Source of the DNA: Trichlorobacter thiogenes
GTDB taxonomy: Bacteria > Desulfobacterota > Desulfuromonadia > Geobacterales > Pseudopelobacteraceae
Length of the DNA stretch: 64,000 bases
NCBI RefSeq assembly: GCF_900167465.1
Contig: NZ_FUWR01000005.1
Location: 62,001-126,000, forward strand
Direction of reading: 5' to 3'
Below the pieces are notes generated by a model. That model was not told where the DNA came from and did not search any database. It saw nothing but the letters and a program-made list of their open reading frames with translations. The translations under genes were made by a program, and so were the position numbers. Positions 17,616 through 27,085 of this stretch are shown here, piece by piece; position 1 is the stretch's first letter; every line of letters starts with the position of its first letter.

Positions 17616-18920
17616 ATGCCGCTTTCCCGTTACGCCATCTCATTTCCCGACCCGCAGCGTCCTGGCTTTACAATTCTGTACTCCACCCGCAAGGGGTCTC
17701 TGGTCAGGGTTTCTGAGCAGTTGTTAACCGCTATTACAAACAACACCCTTACAGATGAAGAACGCGCCACCTTGCAGCAGCTCCAGCTCTGGACCAATGA
17801 TCTGGATGCCGAGCGTAGCGAGATGGCAGCCATTGTTGATCATACCAATAGCCATGCCCCGCTCTTTTCCGCCACAGTGGTGCTGACCCTGGCCTGTAAT
17901 CTGGCCTGTCCCTACTGTTTTGAAGAACCGTTCCGGGACGGCCAGGAGATGACTGAAGAAACCGGCAGGGTGCTGGTTGATTATCTTATCAGGAATCATC
18001 TTGATCAGGGCCGCAATGTGGAACTGCGCTTTTATGGCGGCGAACCATTAATGGCTACCACGCGACTAAAGGAGATTGCCACCCCGCTGCTGGCAGCGGC
18101 TGCAAACGCAGGCAAAACCTTTTCATTCAGCCTGGTGACCAATGCCACCCTGTTAACGCGGGCAATGGTGGAAGAGTTGCTCCCCCTTGGCCTGAAAAGC
18201 GCCATCATTACTCTGGACGGACCGCCGGAGATCCACGACCAGCAGCGTCCGTTTGTATCAGGCAAAGGAAGTTTCAAGACCATCATCGACAATCTTGCAG
18301 CGGTGTACGATCTGGTCACCATCAAGCCCGGTGGCAATTTCACCCGCGACAATTACCGTTGTTTTCCGGAAATGCTGGACCTGCTGTTGGAGGCTGGTAT
18401 TGATCCGTCTCGGTTGGGACCGGTGCAGTTTTCACCAATCCACCCCAAGTCCGGCCTGTTTGATCCCCACGCCGCAGCCTGTGTCCTTCCTAACGAACCG
18501 TGGCTGATTGAGGCGAACCTGTTTCTGCGGGAAGAAATACTGCGGCGCGGCTTTGCGATGGACAAACTGCAGATGGGCATCTGCATGATTGATTTGGAAC
18601 AGACTCTGGTGGTTAACTACGATGGCAGCCTGTACAAATGCCCCAGCCTGATGGGCTGGCCGGAGTTCTGTGTCGGCACCCTGGCCGAGGGGGTGAGTGA
18701 CTACCAAGAATCTCACCGGCTGGATATCTGGAAGAATGACGAATGCCTGGACTGCGCCTACCTGCCGATCTGCTTTGGTGGCTGCCGGCTGCTGACGCTA
18801 CAGAAAAATGGAGCAATCGACACCGTGGAATGCCATCGCCCGATGCTGGATGCCTCGCTGGAGCGGCTGGTACTGCAGGATCTGGGGACACGGAAGCCTG
18901 ACTTGCGGCCAGCCTGCTGA
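17616..18920 (+). CDS. Radical SAM/SPASM peptide maturase (geopeptide type)
   Basis: I start this 434-residue enzyme at ATG 17616, with AGGAG at 17603-17607; the frame is open upstream but that part overlaps the precursor. The radical SAM motif C94-x3-C98-x2-C101 (LACNLACPYCFEE) binds the SAM-cleaving [4Fe-4S] cluster. GGEP (FYGGEPL) and a TIM-barrel pattern follow. The C-terminal SPASM region has many cysteines (GICMID, YKCPS, EFCVG, ECLDCAYLPICFGGCR, ECHRP), fitting two auxiliary Fe-S clusters. The first ~85 residues may hold the peptide-recognition part. It should modify the 29-residue peptide encoded just upstream, perhaps with thioether or C-C links at its cysteines. Confidence 0.9.
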   Translation: MPLSRYAISFPDPQRPGFTILYSTRKGSLVRVSEQLLTAITNNTLTDEERATLQQLQLWTNDLDAERSEMAAIVDHTNSHAPLFSATVVLTLACNLACPYCFEEPFRDGQEMTEETGRVLVDYLIRNHLDQGRNVELRFYGGEPLMATTRLKEIATPLLAAAANAGKTFSFSLVTNATLLTRAMVEELLPLGLKSAIITLDGPPEIHDQQRPFVSGKGSFKTIIDNLAAVYDLVTIKPGGNFTRDNYRCFPEMLDLLLEAGIDPSRLGPVQFSPIHPKSGLFDPHAAACVLPNEPWLIEANLFLREEILRRGFAMDKLQMGICMIDLEQTLVVNYDGSLYKCPSLMGWPEFCVGTLAEGVSDYQESHRLDIWKNDECLDCAYLPICFGGCRLLTLQKNGAIDTVECHRPMLDASLERLVLQDLGTRKPDLRPAC

Positions 18921-18950
18921 CAGAACAAAACAATACCCCCAGAAAAACCA

Positions 18951-19230
18951 TTTCACGCGGAGACGCAGAGACGCGAAGAAAAAATCAAGCTATTATCTAT
19001 AAAACGGCAGTTAACCACAGATACATAGGATGAACACGGATAAAACCTGACTGTCTTTTGCCTTTAACTCTTTGATGTATCTGTGTTTATCCTATTCATC
19101 CCAGTTTCAAATGCTTTTTATAGGATTATTCACGTATGTTTCCGTTTCTCCAACAGGGTTATCGTTTGCAAGCTCCTAACCATCAGATTTTCTCCGCGGC
19201 CCCGCGGCTCCGCGTGAGTAACTGCCGTTT
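18951..19230. repeat. Nested inverted-repeat element C (two repeat families, one inside the other)
   Basis: The outer arms are CACGCGGAGACGCAGAGACG (from 18954, 8-nt period) and a GATTTTCTCCGCGG... GCTCCGCGTGAGTAACTGCC arm (19186-19226). Inside, at 19001-19109, a second element begins AACGGCAGTTAACCACAGAT and has its own opposing arm ending ATCCTATTCATCCCAGTTT. Thus a CACAGATxxA-type element lies within a CGCAGAGA-type one. The 326 bp between the maturase gene and lysC hold nothing else that I can see. Confidence 0.65.
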
Positions 19231-19246
19231 CAAGCATCAGCCCCCA

Positions 19247-20470
19247 TCACTCGCTGCACTGATCCACCTTAAACGCCTCATGCAGGACCCGCACGGCAAG
19301 TTCAGTGTACTTTTCTTCAATGGCCACCGAGACCTTGATTTCCGAGGTGGAGATCATCTGAATATTGATATTGTTGTAGGCCAGTGCGGTGAACATCCGG
19401 GCTGCCACACCGGCGTGGTTCTTCATCCCCAGGCCGACAATGGAGACCTTGCTGATGTTGCGGTCTGCAAGCAGTTCCCGCGCATTAACCTCTTTGGCGA
19501 TCTGGGCGGTAATCTGGTGGGCCTTGTCCAGATCGGTCTTTGAGACGGAAAAGGTGATATCCGCCAGACCATCCTGCCCCACGTTCTGGACAATCATATC
19601 AACGGAGATATCCTTGTCAGCCAGGCCGGTCAGGATCTTTGCGGCACTGCCCGGTTTATCAGGTACGCCCAGCACCGCAATCTTCGCCTCATTCTTGTCT
19701 GCCACAATCCCGGTAACAACCACACCTTCCATTGGCATATGCTCCTTTACGACCAGTGTGCCGCTTTCAGCAGTGAATGCCGAGCGGATATGCATAGTCA
19801 CGTTATGCTTCTTTGCGTATTCAATGGCACGGATCTGGACACCCCGCGCCCCCTGGCTGGCCAGCTCCAGCATCTCATCATAGGAGATCTCTTTAATCTT
19901 GCGGGCATTTTCGCAGATGGCCGGATCAGCGGTAAAGATGCCATCAACATCGGAGTACAGTTCACAGACCTCTGCACCCAGAGCGTGGGCCAGGGCCACG
20001 GCAGAGGTATCACCGCCGCCCCGTCCCAGGGTGGTAATGGTGCCGCTGCGATCAATCCCCTGGAATCCGGCAACCAGCACAATGGCGCCATGGTTGAGGT
20101 CTGCCCTGATTTTTGTCGGGTCTATATATTCTATGGAGGCCCTGGTGTGCAGCGAGTCGGTGATAATCGGCACCTGCCAGCCCAGGTAGGTCTTGACCTT
20201 GTAGCCCAGCGAGCTGATGCTGAGCGCCAGCAGGCCGATGGAGACCTGTTCACCGGCAGAGATCAGCAGATCATACTGGCTGCCGGTCTGGGCCGGACTG
20301 ATCTCTTGCGCCATCTCAATCAGGCGGTTGGTTTCACCTGCCCGGGCCGAGATGACCACCACGACGTCGTTGCGGTCGTTGTACGACTGAATAATCCGCT
20401 GGGCGATCTTCCTGATCTGCTCCGGCGAGGTGACTGCAGAACCGCCATATTTTTGAACTACCGATGCCAT
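19247..20470 (-). CDS. lysC: Aspartate kinase
   Basis: This 407-residue kinase phosphorylates aspartate, the first step toward Lys, Met and Thr. The kinase domain (~1-240) shows [54 protein letters not shown] and [14 protein letters not shown]. Two ACT domains follow (~262-405: [25 protein letters not shown] and [37 protein letters not shown]), so feedback control by lysine or threonine is expected. The N-terminal motif is KYGGSAV where KFGGTSV is usual, a mild deviation at the nucleotide site. GAGG lies 7 nt before the ATG. Confidence 0.96.
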   Translation of the reverse strand: MASVVQKYGGSAVTSPEQIRKIAQRIIQSYNDRNDVVVVISARAGETNRLIEMAQEISPAQTGSQYDLLISAGEQVSIGLLALSISSLGYKVKTYLGWQVPIITDSLHTRASIEYIDPTKIRADLNHGAIVLVAGFQGIDRSGTITTLGRGGGDTSAVALAHALGAEVCELYSDVDGIFTADPAICENARKIKEISYDEMLELASQGARGVQIRAIEYAKKHNVTMHIRSAFTAESGTLVVKEHMPMEGVVVTGIVADKNEAKIAVLGVPDKPGSAAKILTGLADKDISVDMIVQNVGQDGLADITFSVSKTDLDKAHQITAQIAKEVNARELLADRNISKVSIVGLGMKNHAGVAARMFTALAYNNINIQMISTSEIKVSVAIEEKYTELAVRVLHEAFKVDQCSE

Positions 20471-20512
20471 AGCAACCTCGTGATAACCGTGTTGTCATCT
20501 CTGCTGATACAG

Positions 20513-20541
20513 ATCTAGCCCAGCTGTGGGCTGGGCTAGAT
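20513..20541. promoter_or_regulatory. Perfect 12-bp hairpin in the lysC leader
   Basis: ATCTAGCCCAGC (20513-20524) and GCTGGGCTAGAT (20530-20541) form a 12-bp stem with a 5-nt loop, 43 bp before the lysC start codon. No T run follows on either strand. It may be an operator, an mRNA hairpin or the end of an old element. Confidence 0.5.
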
Positions 20542-20570
20542 ACCAAACAGAACGCAGGTACTACAAACAA

Positions 20571-20718
20571 AAACAGTTGCCACAGAGGTCACAGAGTTCT
20601 CAGAGAAAAAACAAAAAATACAACGCACTACCTGTTTGCTTTTGGATGAGGCACTACCATCCGATTTTTCTTGCAGTTCTCTGTGTTTCTCTGTGACCTC
20701 TGTGGCTGATTGCCGTTT
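20571..20718. repeat. Inverted-repeat element D (CACAGAG type)
   Basis: The left arm AAACAGTTGCCACAGAGGTC (20571-20590) continues with ACAGAGTTCTCAGAG, a 9-nt period. The right arm (20672-20718) is its imperfect reverse complement, reading CTCTGTGACCTCTGTGGC then TGATTGCCGTTT. It ends 4 nt from the gdhA stop codon and lies between gdhA and lysC. Confidence 0.7.
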
Positions 20719-20722
20719 CAGG

Positions 20723-22210
<1,488 letters not shown>

Positions 22211-22283
22211 TTATTTTACACTGACGACACCCGCGCAGCCATAGCAGCGTAACAGTTGAATTAGAGTTATTTATCAGCTCACT

Positions 22284-22313
22284 TTTGGCGCAGAATGTAA
22301 CTCATGCGCCAAA
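22284..22313. promoter_or_regulatory. 30-bp palindrome TTTGGCGCA-N12-TGCGCCAAA between gdhA and etfB
   Basis: Two perfect 9-bp arms (22284-22292 and 22305-22313) with a 12-bp spacer lie in the 384-bp divergent intergenic region. The centre is 155 bp upstream of etfB. It looks like a dimeric regulator site or a cruciform. The remainder of 22070-22453 has no gene beyond the sigma-54 site. Confidence 0.5.
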
Positions 22314-22453
22314 TAACGAGCCGCACCACTAATAGCAAAATCAGCACTTTAGGTATTGCATGATTTATTTTGATGCAGTATTTACATCAGTCCAGCTGTA
22401 CGAGCAAACGCAACCCGGCATTTTGCACATTAAATAGTCATATCGAGGAAAAC

Positions 22454-23269
22454 ATGCTGATTGTCGCCTGTATCAAACAAGTCCCTGATACGACCCAGGT
22501 CAAGATTGACCCGGTCACCAACACCCTGGTGCGTGAAGGGATCCCCTTCATCATGAACCCCTATGACACCCATGCCATGGAGGCGGCGCTGCAACTGAAA
22601 GACCAGTTTGGTTGCCGGGTTGCGGTACTTTCCATGGGGCCGCCCAATGCCGAGGCCACCCTGCGCAAGGCGCTGTCTGCCGGTGTTGATCGTGCCATTC
22701 TGCTGTCTGACCGGGTCTTTGGCGGTGCCGATACTCTGGCAACCAGCAAGGTGCTGGCCGCTGCCATTGCCAAGCTGAATGCCGAGGTGGAGCCGGTGGG
22801 ACTGGTGATCTGCGGCAAGCAGACCATTGATGGCGATACCGCCCAGGTGGGACCGGGCATAGCGGTTCGGCTGGGCTACCAGCAGTTGACCCTGGTGGAC
22901 AAGGTGGAAGAACTGGACCTGGTCAACAAAAAGCTGGTGGTCAGCCGTAAGCTGGAAGGCCGCCACGAACGGGTGCAGGCACCGCTACCGGCCATGCTGA
23001 CGGTGGTACGGGAGCTGAACCGCCCCCGCTACCCCACCGTGCCGATGCGGCTGGCTGCGGCCACTGCCGAGGTTGAGGTCTGGGATAACGGGGTGCTGCA
23101 ACTGGACCCGCAGACCATCGGCCTGAAAGGCTCACCCACCTGGGTATCCAAGATCTTCTCACCAGAACGTGACAAAGGCGAAATTGTGGGGGACGGCTAC
23201 GCTGACCCGGAGGGGACCGTTGACCTGCTGCTGGGCAAATTGATGGAAAAGGATCTGCTACCGCTATGA
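22454..23269 (+). CDS. etfB: Electron transfer flavoprotein beta subunit
   Basis: This 271-residue ETF beta subunit starts MLIVACIKQVPDTTQVKIDP at ATG 22454, with GAGGA 5 nt upstream. The family signature VxRxLE-type region (VVSRKLEGRHERVQAPLPAMLTVVRELNRPRYP) and the nucleotide-binding GPPNAEATLRKALSAGVDRAILL are present. With EtfA it takes electrons from acyl-CoA dehydrogenases in the cytoplasm. Its stop overlaps the etfA start by 4 nt. Confidence 0.95.
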   Translation: MLIVACIKQVPDTTQVKIDPVTNTLVREGIPFIMNPYDTHAMEAALQLKDQFGCRVAVLSMGPPNAEATLRKALSAGVDRAILLSDRVFGGADTLATSKVLAAAIAKLNAEVEPVGLVICGKQTIDGDTAQVGPGIAVRLGYQQLTLVDKVEELDLVNKKLVVSRKLEGRHERVQAPLPAMLTVVRELNRPRYPTVPMRLAAATAEVEVWDNGVLQLDPQTIGLKGSPTWVSKIFSPERDKGEIVGDGYADPEGTVDLLLGKLMEKDLLPL

Positions 23270-24597
23270 GTGAAACCACACCAAAGATCAAAAAACCCCG
23301 TGGACGCGCCCGCCTGCTGGACGGCAAGTGTATCGCCTGCGGTGCCCGCTGTGAAAGCTCCTGCCCAGTCAACTGCATCAGCATGAATGAGGCCGGCGAG
23401 CCGGTGGTGGATGCTGAAAAGTGTATCGGCTGCCTTAAGTGCGTCAAGGTCTGTCCGGCCCAGGCGATTGAGATGTTCTTCACCCCTGAAGAGCAGAAGA
23501 TTCTGGATCAGCTTGCCGCAGCAGGGGCAGCACCACAGGCTGAAGATGAGGATCCTGAAGCTGCTGCCATTGCCAAACTGCAGGCCCAGTATCGCGGGGT
23601 CTGGGTCTTTATTGAACAGGCTGATGGTGAGGCGGCCAAGGTCTCCTGGGAACTGCTGGGCAAGGGCAAGGAGCTGGCTGCCAAGCTGGGGGTCGGCCTG
23701 TCTGCCGTGGTGATCGGCCACAAGGTGGAACCACTCTGCCATGAGGCATTCAAGTACGGCGCAGAAAAGGCCTATCTGCTGGATGCACCGCTCTATGCCG
23801 ATTACCGCACCCAATCCTACCTTGAGGCGATGTGCCACCTGATCGGGCAGCACAAGCCGGAGGTGATCCTGATGGGGGCCACCGGTATGGGCCGTGACCT
23901 GGCCGGGGCCGTGGCCACCAGGGTCGGCACCGGCCTGACCGCTGACTGCACCGGCCTGGATATTGATGACAAACGCAACCTGATGCAGACCCGCCCGGCC
24001 TTTGGCGGCAACATCATGGCCACCATCATGTGTGACAAGTACCGGCCCCAGATGTCCACGGTCCGGCCCCATGTGATGCAGATGCCGGAACCGTTACCGG
24101 GGGCAACCGGCCAGATCATCAGAGACAGCTTTACCACCCCGGAAGATCAGGTACTGGCAAAGGTACTGGAGATCATCCGTGATGGGGACAGCAAGCACAA
24201 GGTGGATATCGGCGGCGCTGAATTTATTGTCTCTGGCGGCCGTGGCATGATGGGACCGGAAAACTTCGGCATGTTGGAAGAGCTGGCCAAAGAGCTGAAC
24301 GGCGTGGTGGGGGCCTCCCGCTCTGCAGTGGATGCAGGATGGCTTGGCCATGACCGGCAGGTGGGCCAGACCGGCAAGACCGTGCGGCCCAAGATCTACA
24401 TCGCCTGCGGCATCTCCGGCGCTATTCAGCATCTGGTGGGAATGCAGGATGCTGATCTGATTATCGCCATTAACCGGGACAAGGATGCACCGATCTTTGA
24501 AGTGGCCCATTACGGCATTGTGGGCGACCTGTTCCAGGTGGTACCTGTCCTGACGCGAAAAATTCGTGAGCTGAAAGCACGAGGCAAAAAACAATGA
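23266..24597 (+). CDS. etfA: Electron transfer flavoprotein alpha subunit with N-terminal ferredoxin domain
   Basis: The 443-residue protein carries an N-terminal ferredoxin-like domain with cysteines at 22, 25, 29, 33, 37 and at 53, 56, 59, 63 (CIGCLKCVKVCP), likely two [4Fe-4S] clusters. The ETF alpha domains follow, ending in the FAD-binding signature PKIYIACGISGAIQHLVGMQDADLIIAINRDKDAPIFEVAHYGIVGD. The ferredoxin extension is known from ETFs of anaerobes and should link FAD to another Fe-S partner. The stop overlaps the start of the membrane oxidoreductase by 4 nt, so the three genes form one operon. Confidence 0.95.
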   Translation: MSETTPKIKKPRGRARLLDGKCIACGARCESSCPVNCISMNEAGEPVVDAEKCIGCLKCVKVCPAQAIEMFFTPEEQKILDQLAAAGAAPQAEDEDPEAAAIAKLQAQYRGVWVFIEQADGEAAKVSWELLGKGKELAAKLGVGLSAVVIGHKVEPLCHEAFKYGAEKAYLLDAPLYADYRTQSYLEAMCHLIGQHKPEVILMGATGMGRDLAGAVATRVGTGLTADCTGLDIDDKRNLMQTRPAFGGNIMATIMCDKYRPQMSTVRPHVMQMPEPLPGATGQIIRDSFTTPEDQVLAKVLEIIRDGDSKHKVDIGGAEFIVSGGRGMMGPENFGMLEELAKELNGVVGASRSAVDAGWLGHDRQVGQTGKTVRPKIYIACGISGAIQHLVGMQDADLIIAINRDKDAPIFEVAHYGIVGDLFQVVPVLTRKIRELKARGKKQ

Positions 24598-26561
24598 CAT
24601 CAACCCAGACCATCTTCGCACCACTTTTTATTGCCGCCACCGCCCTGTTTATCTGGAGCTGCTGGAAACGACTCTCGCTCACCGCACTGGGCAGGCCTGA
24701 CAACCGCCTTGACAACATCGGCCAACGGATCGGCGACACCCTAAGCTACGCCTTTGCCCAGAAACGGGTCCTGGCCAAGCCGTCCGGCCTGATCCATGTG
24801 GCCATCTTCTGGTGTTTTCTGGTGCTGATGGTTGCCAACACTGAATTTATTCTGCATGGCCTGTTCCCTGCTGTCAGCTTCACCAAGCTGCCGGACGGCA
24901 TCTTCATGCCGCTGATGCAGATGATTGACGTGGTCTCGCTGATCACCCTGCTGGCGGTGACTGCGGCTGCCATCCGCAGGCTGGTGGCCCCGCCCTATCC
25001 TGAGGCCCGTACCTTTGAGGCGTTCTTCATCCTGTTTCTGATCGCCACCCTGATGATGGCAAACTTTGGCGTGAATGCCGCCAAGATCTCCCGCATGCAG
25101 GGTTCAATGCTGGAGATGGCAAAAAACATCATGCCGGTTTCCAGCCTGTTTGCCCCCTATGTGCCGCCAGGCATGGGCAGACTGGTGCATGACCTGTCCT
25201 GGTGGACCCATGCCCTGGTGCTGCTGTTGTTCATGAACCTGCTGCCGTTAAGCAAGCATTTCCATATCATTACCGCCATCCCCAACGTCTTTCTGCGGCG
25301 GCGCGAGCATCCGCCCCTGCCGGAACGGGAAGAGTTTAATGCTGGCAACAGCTTCGGCATCAGTCAGGTTGACGGCTATACCTGGAAAGAACTGCTGGAT
25401 TCTTTTTCCTGTACCGAGTGTGGCCGTTGCCAGAATGTCTGCCCGGCAGACCAGACCCGCAAGCCGCTGAACCCGCGGGGGGTGATCGCCCAGTTAAAGC
25501 ATAACCTGATGGCCAACGGCCCCCAGCTGAAGCAGGGCAAGGCAGCCACCACGCCGCTGATCGGCGAAGGTGAGGCCTCCATCTCTGAAGAAGCGATCTG
25601 GTCCTGTACCACCTGCGGCGCCTGTCTGCAGGCCTGCCCGGTCTTTATCGAGCAGATGCCCAAGCTGATCCCACTGCGCAGACATCTGGTGGAGATGGAA
25701 TCACGCTTCCCGGAAGAACTGCTGAACCTGTTTGAAAACATGGAAGGACGCAGCAACCCCTGGGGTATCGCCCCCACTGAGCGGGGCAAGTGGGCCACCC
25801 AGCTGGGCGAGCGTCCCTATGAGCCGGGCAAGAGCGAGTATCTTTTCTATGTTGGTTGTGCCGGTTCCTTTGATGCCCGTGCCAAGCAGATTACCGTAGC
25901 CACCGCCCTGCTGCTGGACAAGGCCGGGGTTTCCTGGGGCATGCTGGGCAAGGATGAGAAGTGCTGCGGAGACAGCCTGCGCAGGCTGGGCAATGAGTAT
26001 GTCTTTGACAAGCTGGCCAAAGAGAACGTGGCCCTGTTCAAAGAGCGGGGGATCAAGAAGGTGATCGTACAGTGCCCCCACTGCCTGACCACCCTGAAAA
26101 ATGACTATAAGCAGTACGGTATCGAGCTGGAGGTGATCCACCACAGCCAGCTGCTGCTGTATCTGGTGCAGGATGGCCGGTTGAAACTGCCCAAGCAGGC
26201 TGATCTGGGCAAACTGGTCTACCATGATTCCTGCTACCTGGGCCGCCACAACGGCATCTATGACGAACCACGGGAGGCACTGGCCCTTGCCACCGGTGCA
26301 GAGCCGCTGGAGATGCCCCGCAACCGTGAAGACGGCTTCTGCTGCGGTGCCGGTGGAGGACGGATGTGGATGGAAGAGTTTACCGGCGACCGGATCAACC
26401 TGGTGCGGGCAGCCGAGGCGTTGGAACAGCAGCCGGATACGATCTGTACCGCCTGCCCCTACTGTCTGACCATGCTGGATGACGGTATGAAAGATCTAAA
26501 GGCTGAAAAGGTGCAGGTGAAGGATATTGCAGAGATTATGGCAGAGGCGGTACTGCGGTAA
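24594..26561 (+). CDS. Membrane Fe-S oxidoreductase, ETF:(methyl)menaquinone oxidoreductase type
   Basis: The 655-residue protein has an N-terminal membrane domain of about five or six helices (~1-230, NarI-like). A ferredoxin domain with two [4Fe-4S] motifs follows at ~268-350 (CTECGRCQNVCP and CTTCGACLQACP), then two CCG domains (GCAGSFDAR ... KCCGDSLRRLGN ... CPHC; HDSCYLGRHNG ... FCCGAGGGRM ... CPYC) as in HdrD. This is the architecture of EMO, which passes electrons from reduced ETF to menaquinone during fatty-acid or aromatic acyl-CoA oxidation. It overlaps etfA by 4 nt. No acyl-CoA dehydrogenase is in the window. Confidence 0.9.
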   Translation: MTSTQTIFAPLFIAATALFIWSCWKRLSLTALGRPDNRLDNIGQRIGDTLSYAFAQKRVLAKPSGLIHVAIFWCFLVLMVANTEFILHGLFPAVSFTKLPDGIFMPLMQMIDVVSLITLLAVTAAAIRRLVAPPYPEARTFEAFFILFLIATLMMANFGVNAAKISRMQGSMLEMAKNIMPVSSLFAPYVPPGMGRLVHDLSWWTHALVLLLFMNLLPLSKHFHIITAIPNVFLRRREHPPLPEREEFNAGNSFGISQVDGYTWKELLDSFSCTECGRCQNVCPADQTRKPLNPRGVIAQLKHNLMANGPQLKQGKAATTPLIGEGEASISEEAIWSCTTCGACLQACPVFIEQMPKLIPLRRHLVEMESRFPEELLNLFENMEGRSNPWGIAPTERGKWATQLGERPYEPGKSEYLFYVGCAGSFDARAKQITVATALLLDKAGVSWGMLGKDEKCCGDSLRRLGNEYVFDKLAKENVALFKERGIKKVIVQCPHCLTTLKNDYKQYGIELEVIHHSQLLLYLVQDGRLKLPKQADLGKLVYHDSCYLGRHNGIYDEPREALALATGAEPLEMPRNREDGFCCGAGGGRMWMEEFTGDRINLVRAAEALEQQPDTICTACPYCLTMLDDGMKDLKAEKVQVKDIAEIMAEAVLR

Positions 26562-26592
26562 AGTAAGCCAGACAACCAATTTATTTTACATC

Positions 26593-26683
26593 AAACCCCT
26601 CCCAGCCTCCCCTTGTCAGGGGAGGGGCGCAACGTAGCAATTTTAAAGGATTCCCCCCTGACAAGGGGGGACTAAGGGGGGTT
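26593..26683. repeat. Inverted-repeat element E (CCCCTCCC.../...GGGGGG type)
   Basis: The left part AACCCCTCCCAGCCTCCCCT-TGTCAGGGGAGGGG (26594-26627) and the right part CCCCCCTGACAAGGGG... ACTAAGGGGGGTT (26653-26683) are imperfect reverse complements, and each contains an internal CCCCTTGTCAGGGG-like palindrome. It lies between convergent genes and may serve as a bidirectional terminator. Its type differs from elements A-D. Confidence 0.7.
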
Positions 26684-26701
26684 GGTTTCAGTTCTTACCA
26701 A

Positions 26702-27085
26702 CTACCCTTTCTCCCGTGCTGCCAGACAGTCTTTCACCGCCTGCAGCAGTTCCATAAAACTGATCGGCTTCAGGATGGTCAGGTCTGCCTCAGGACAGTA
26801 GTGGGCATCATCATCGTAGGCCGTGGTAATGATAATCGGAATGCTGTGATCAAGCTCCCGTATTTTACGGATCATCTCCATCCCGTTCATAACCGGCATC
26901 TCAAGATCAGTAATCACCACGGCAGGCCGTTTCTCCTGATACAGCTGCAGACCTTCGCTGCCGTTTGAAGCCAGCAGCAGCTCTCCCATATAGCGGCGCA
27001 GAAAACTGCCGATGGAGAGACGGGCAATATCTTCGTCTTCCACATACAGCAGGGTCAACTGCTTCAGTTTTTCAGTAGCGTCCAT
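26702..27085 (-). CDS. Stand-alone response-regulator receiver
   Basis: This 127-residue single-domain receiver (CheY-like) has the acidic pocket YVEDEDIA, the phospho-acceptor aspartate in VVITDLEMPVMNG, the T/A switch IIITTAYDDD and the lysine in LTILKPI. It has no output domain. Its ATG overlaps the stop of the kinase at 27085 by 1 nt, so that kinase is the likely phosphodonor. It is the only free receiver of the 21-kb kinase block and could relay signals from several of the kinases. Confidence 0.93.
   Translation of the reverse strand: MDATEKLKQLTLLYVEDEDIARLSIGSFLRRYMGELLLASNGSEGLQLYQEKRPAVVITDLEMPVMNGMEMIRKIRELDHSIPIIITTAYDDDAHYCPEADLTILKPISFMELLQAVKDCLAAREKG

Noticed and set aside
18951-19230. 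Possible CRISPR array because of short repeated units
   Set aside because: Units are 8-9 nt with no unique spacers of regular length, and the arms are inverted copies; no cas genes are near.
19739-20518. 259-codon plus-strand open frame opposite lysC
   Set aside because: Antisense to lysC with no recognisable domain.
20471-20722. Lysine riboswitch upstream of lysC
   Set aside because: The region is a hairpin plus repeat element D; the conserved multi-helix lysine aptamer is not seen.
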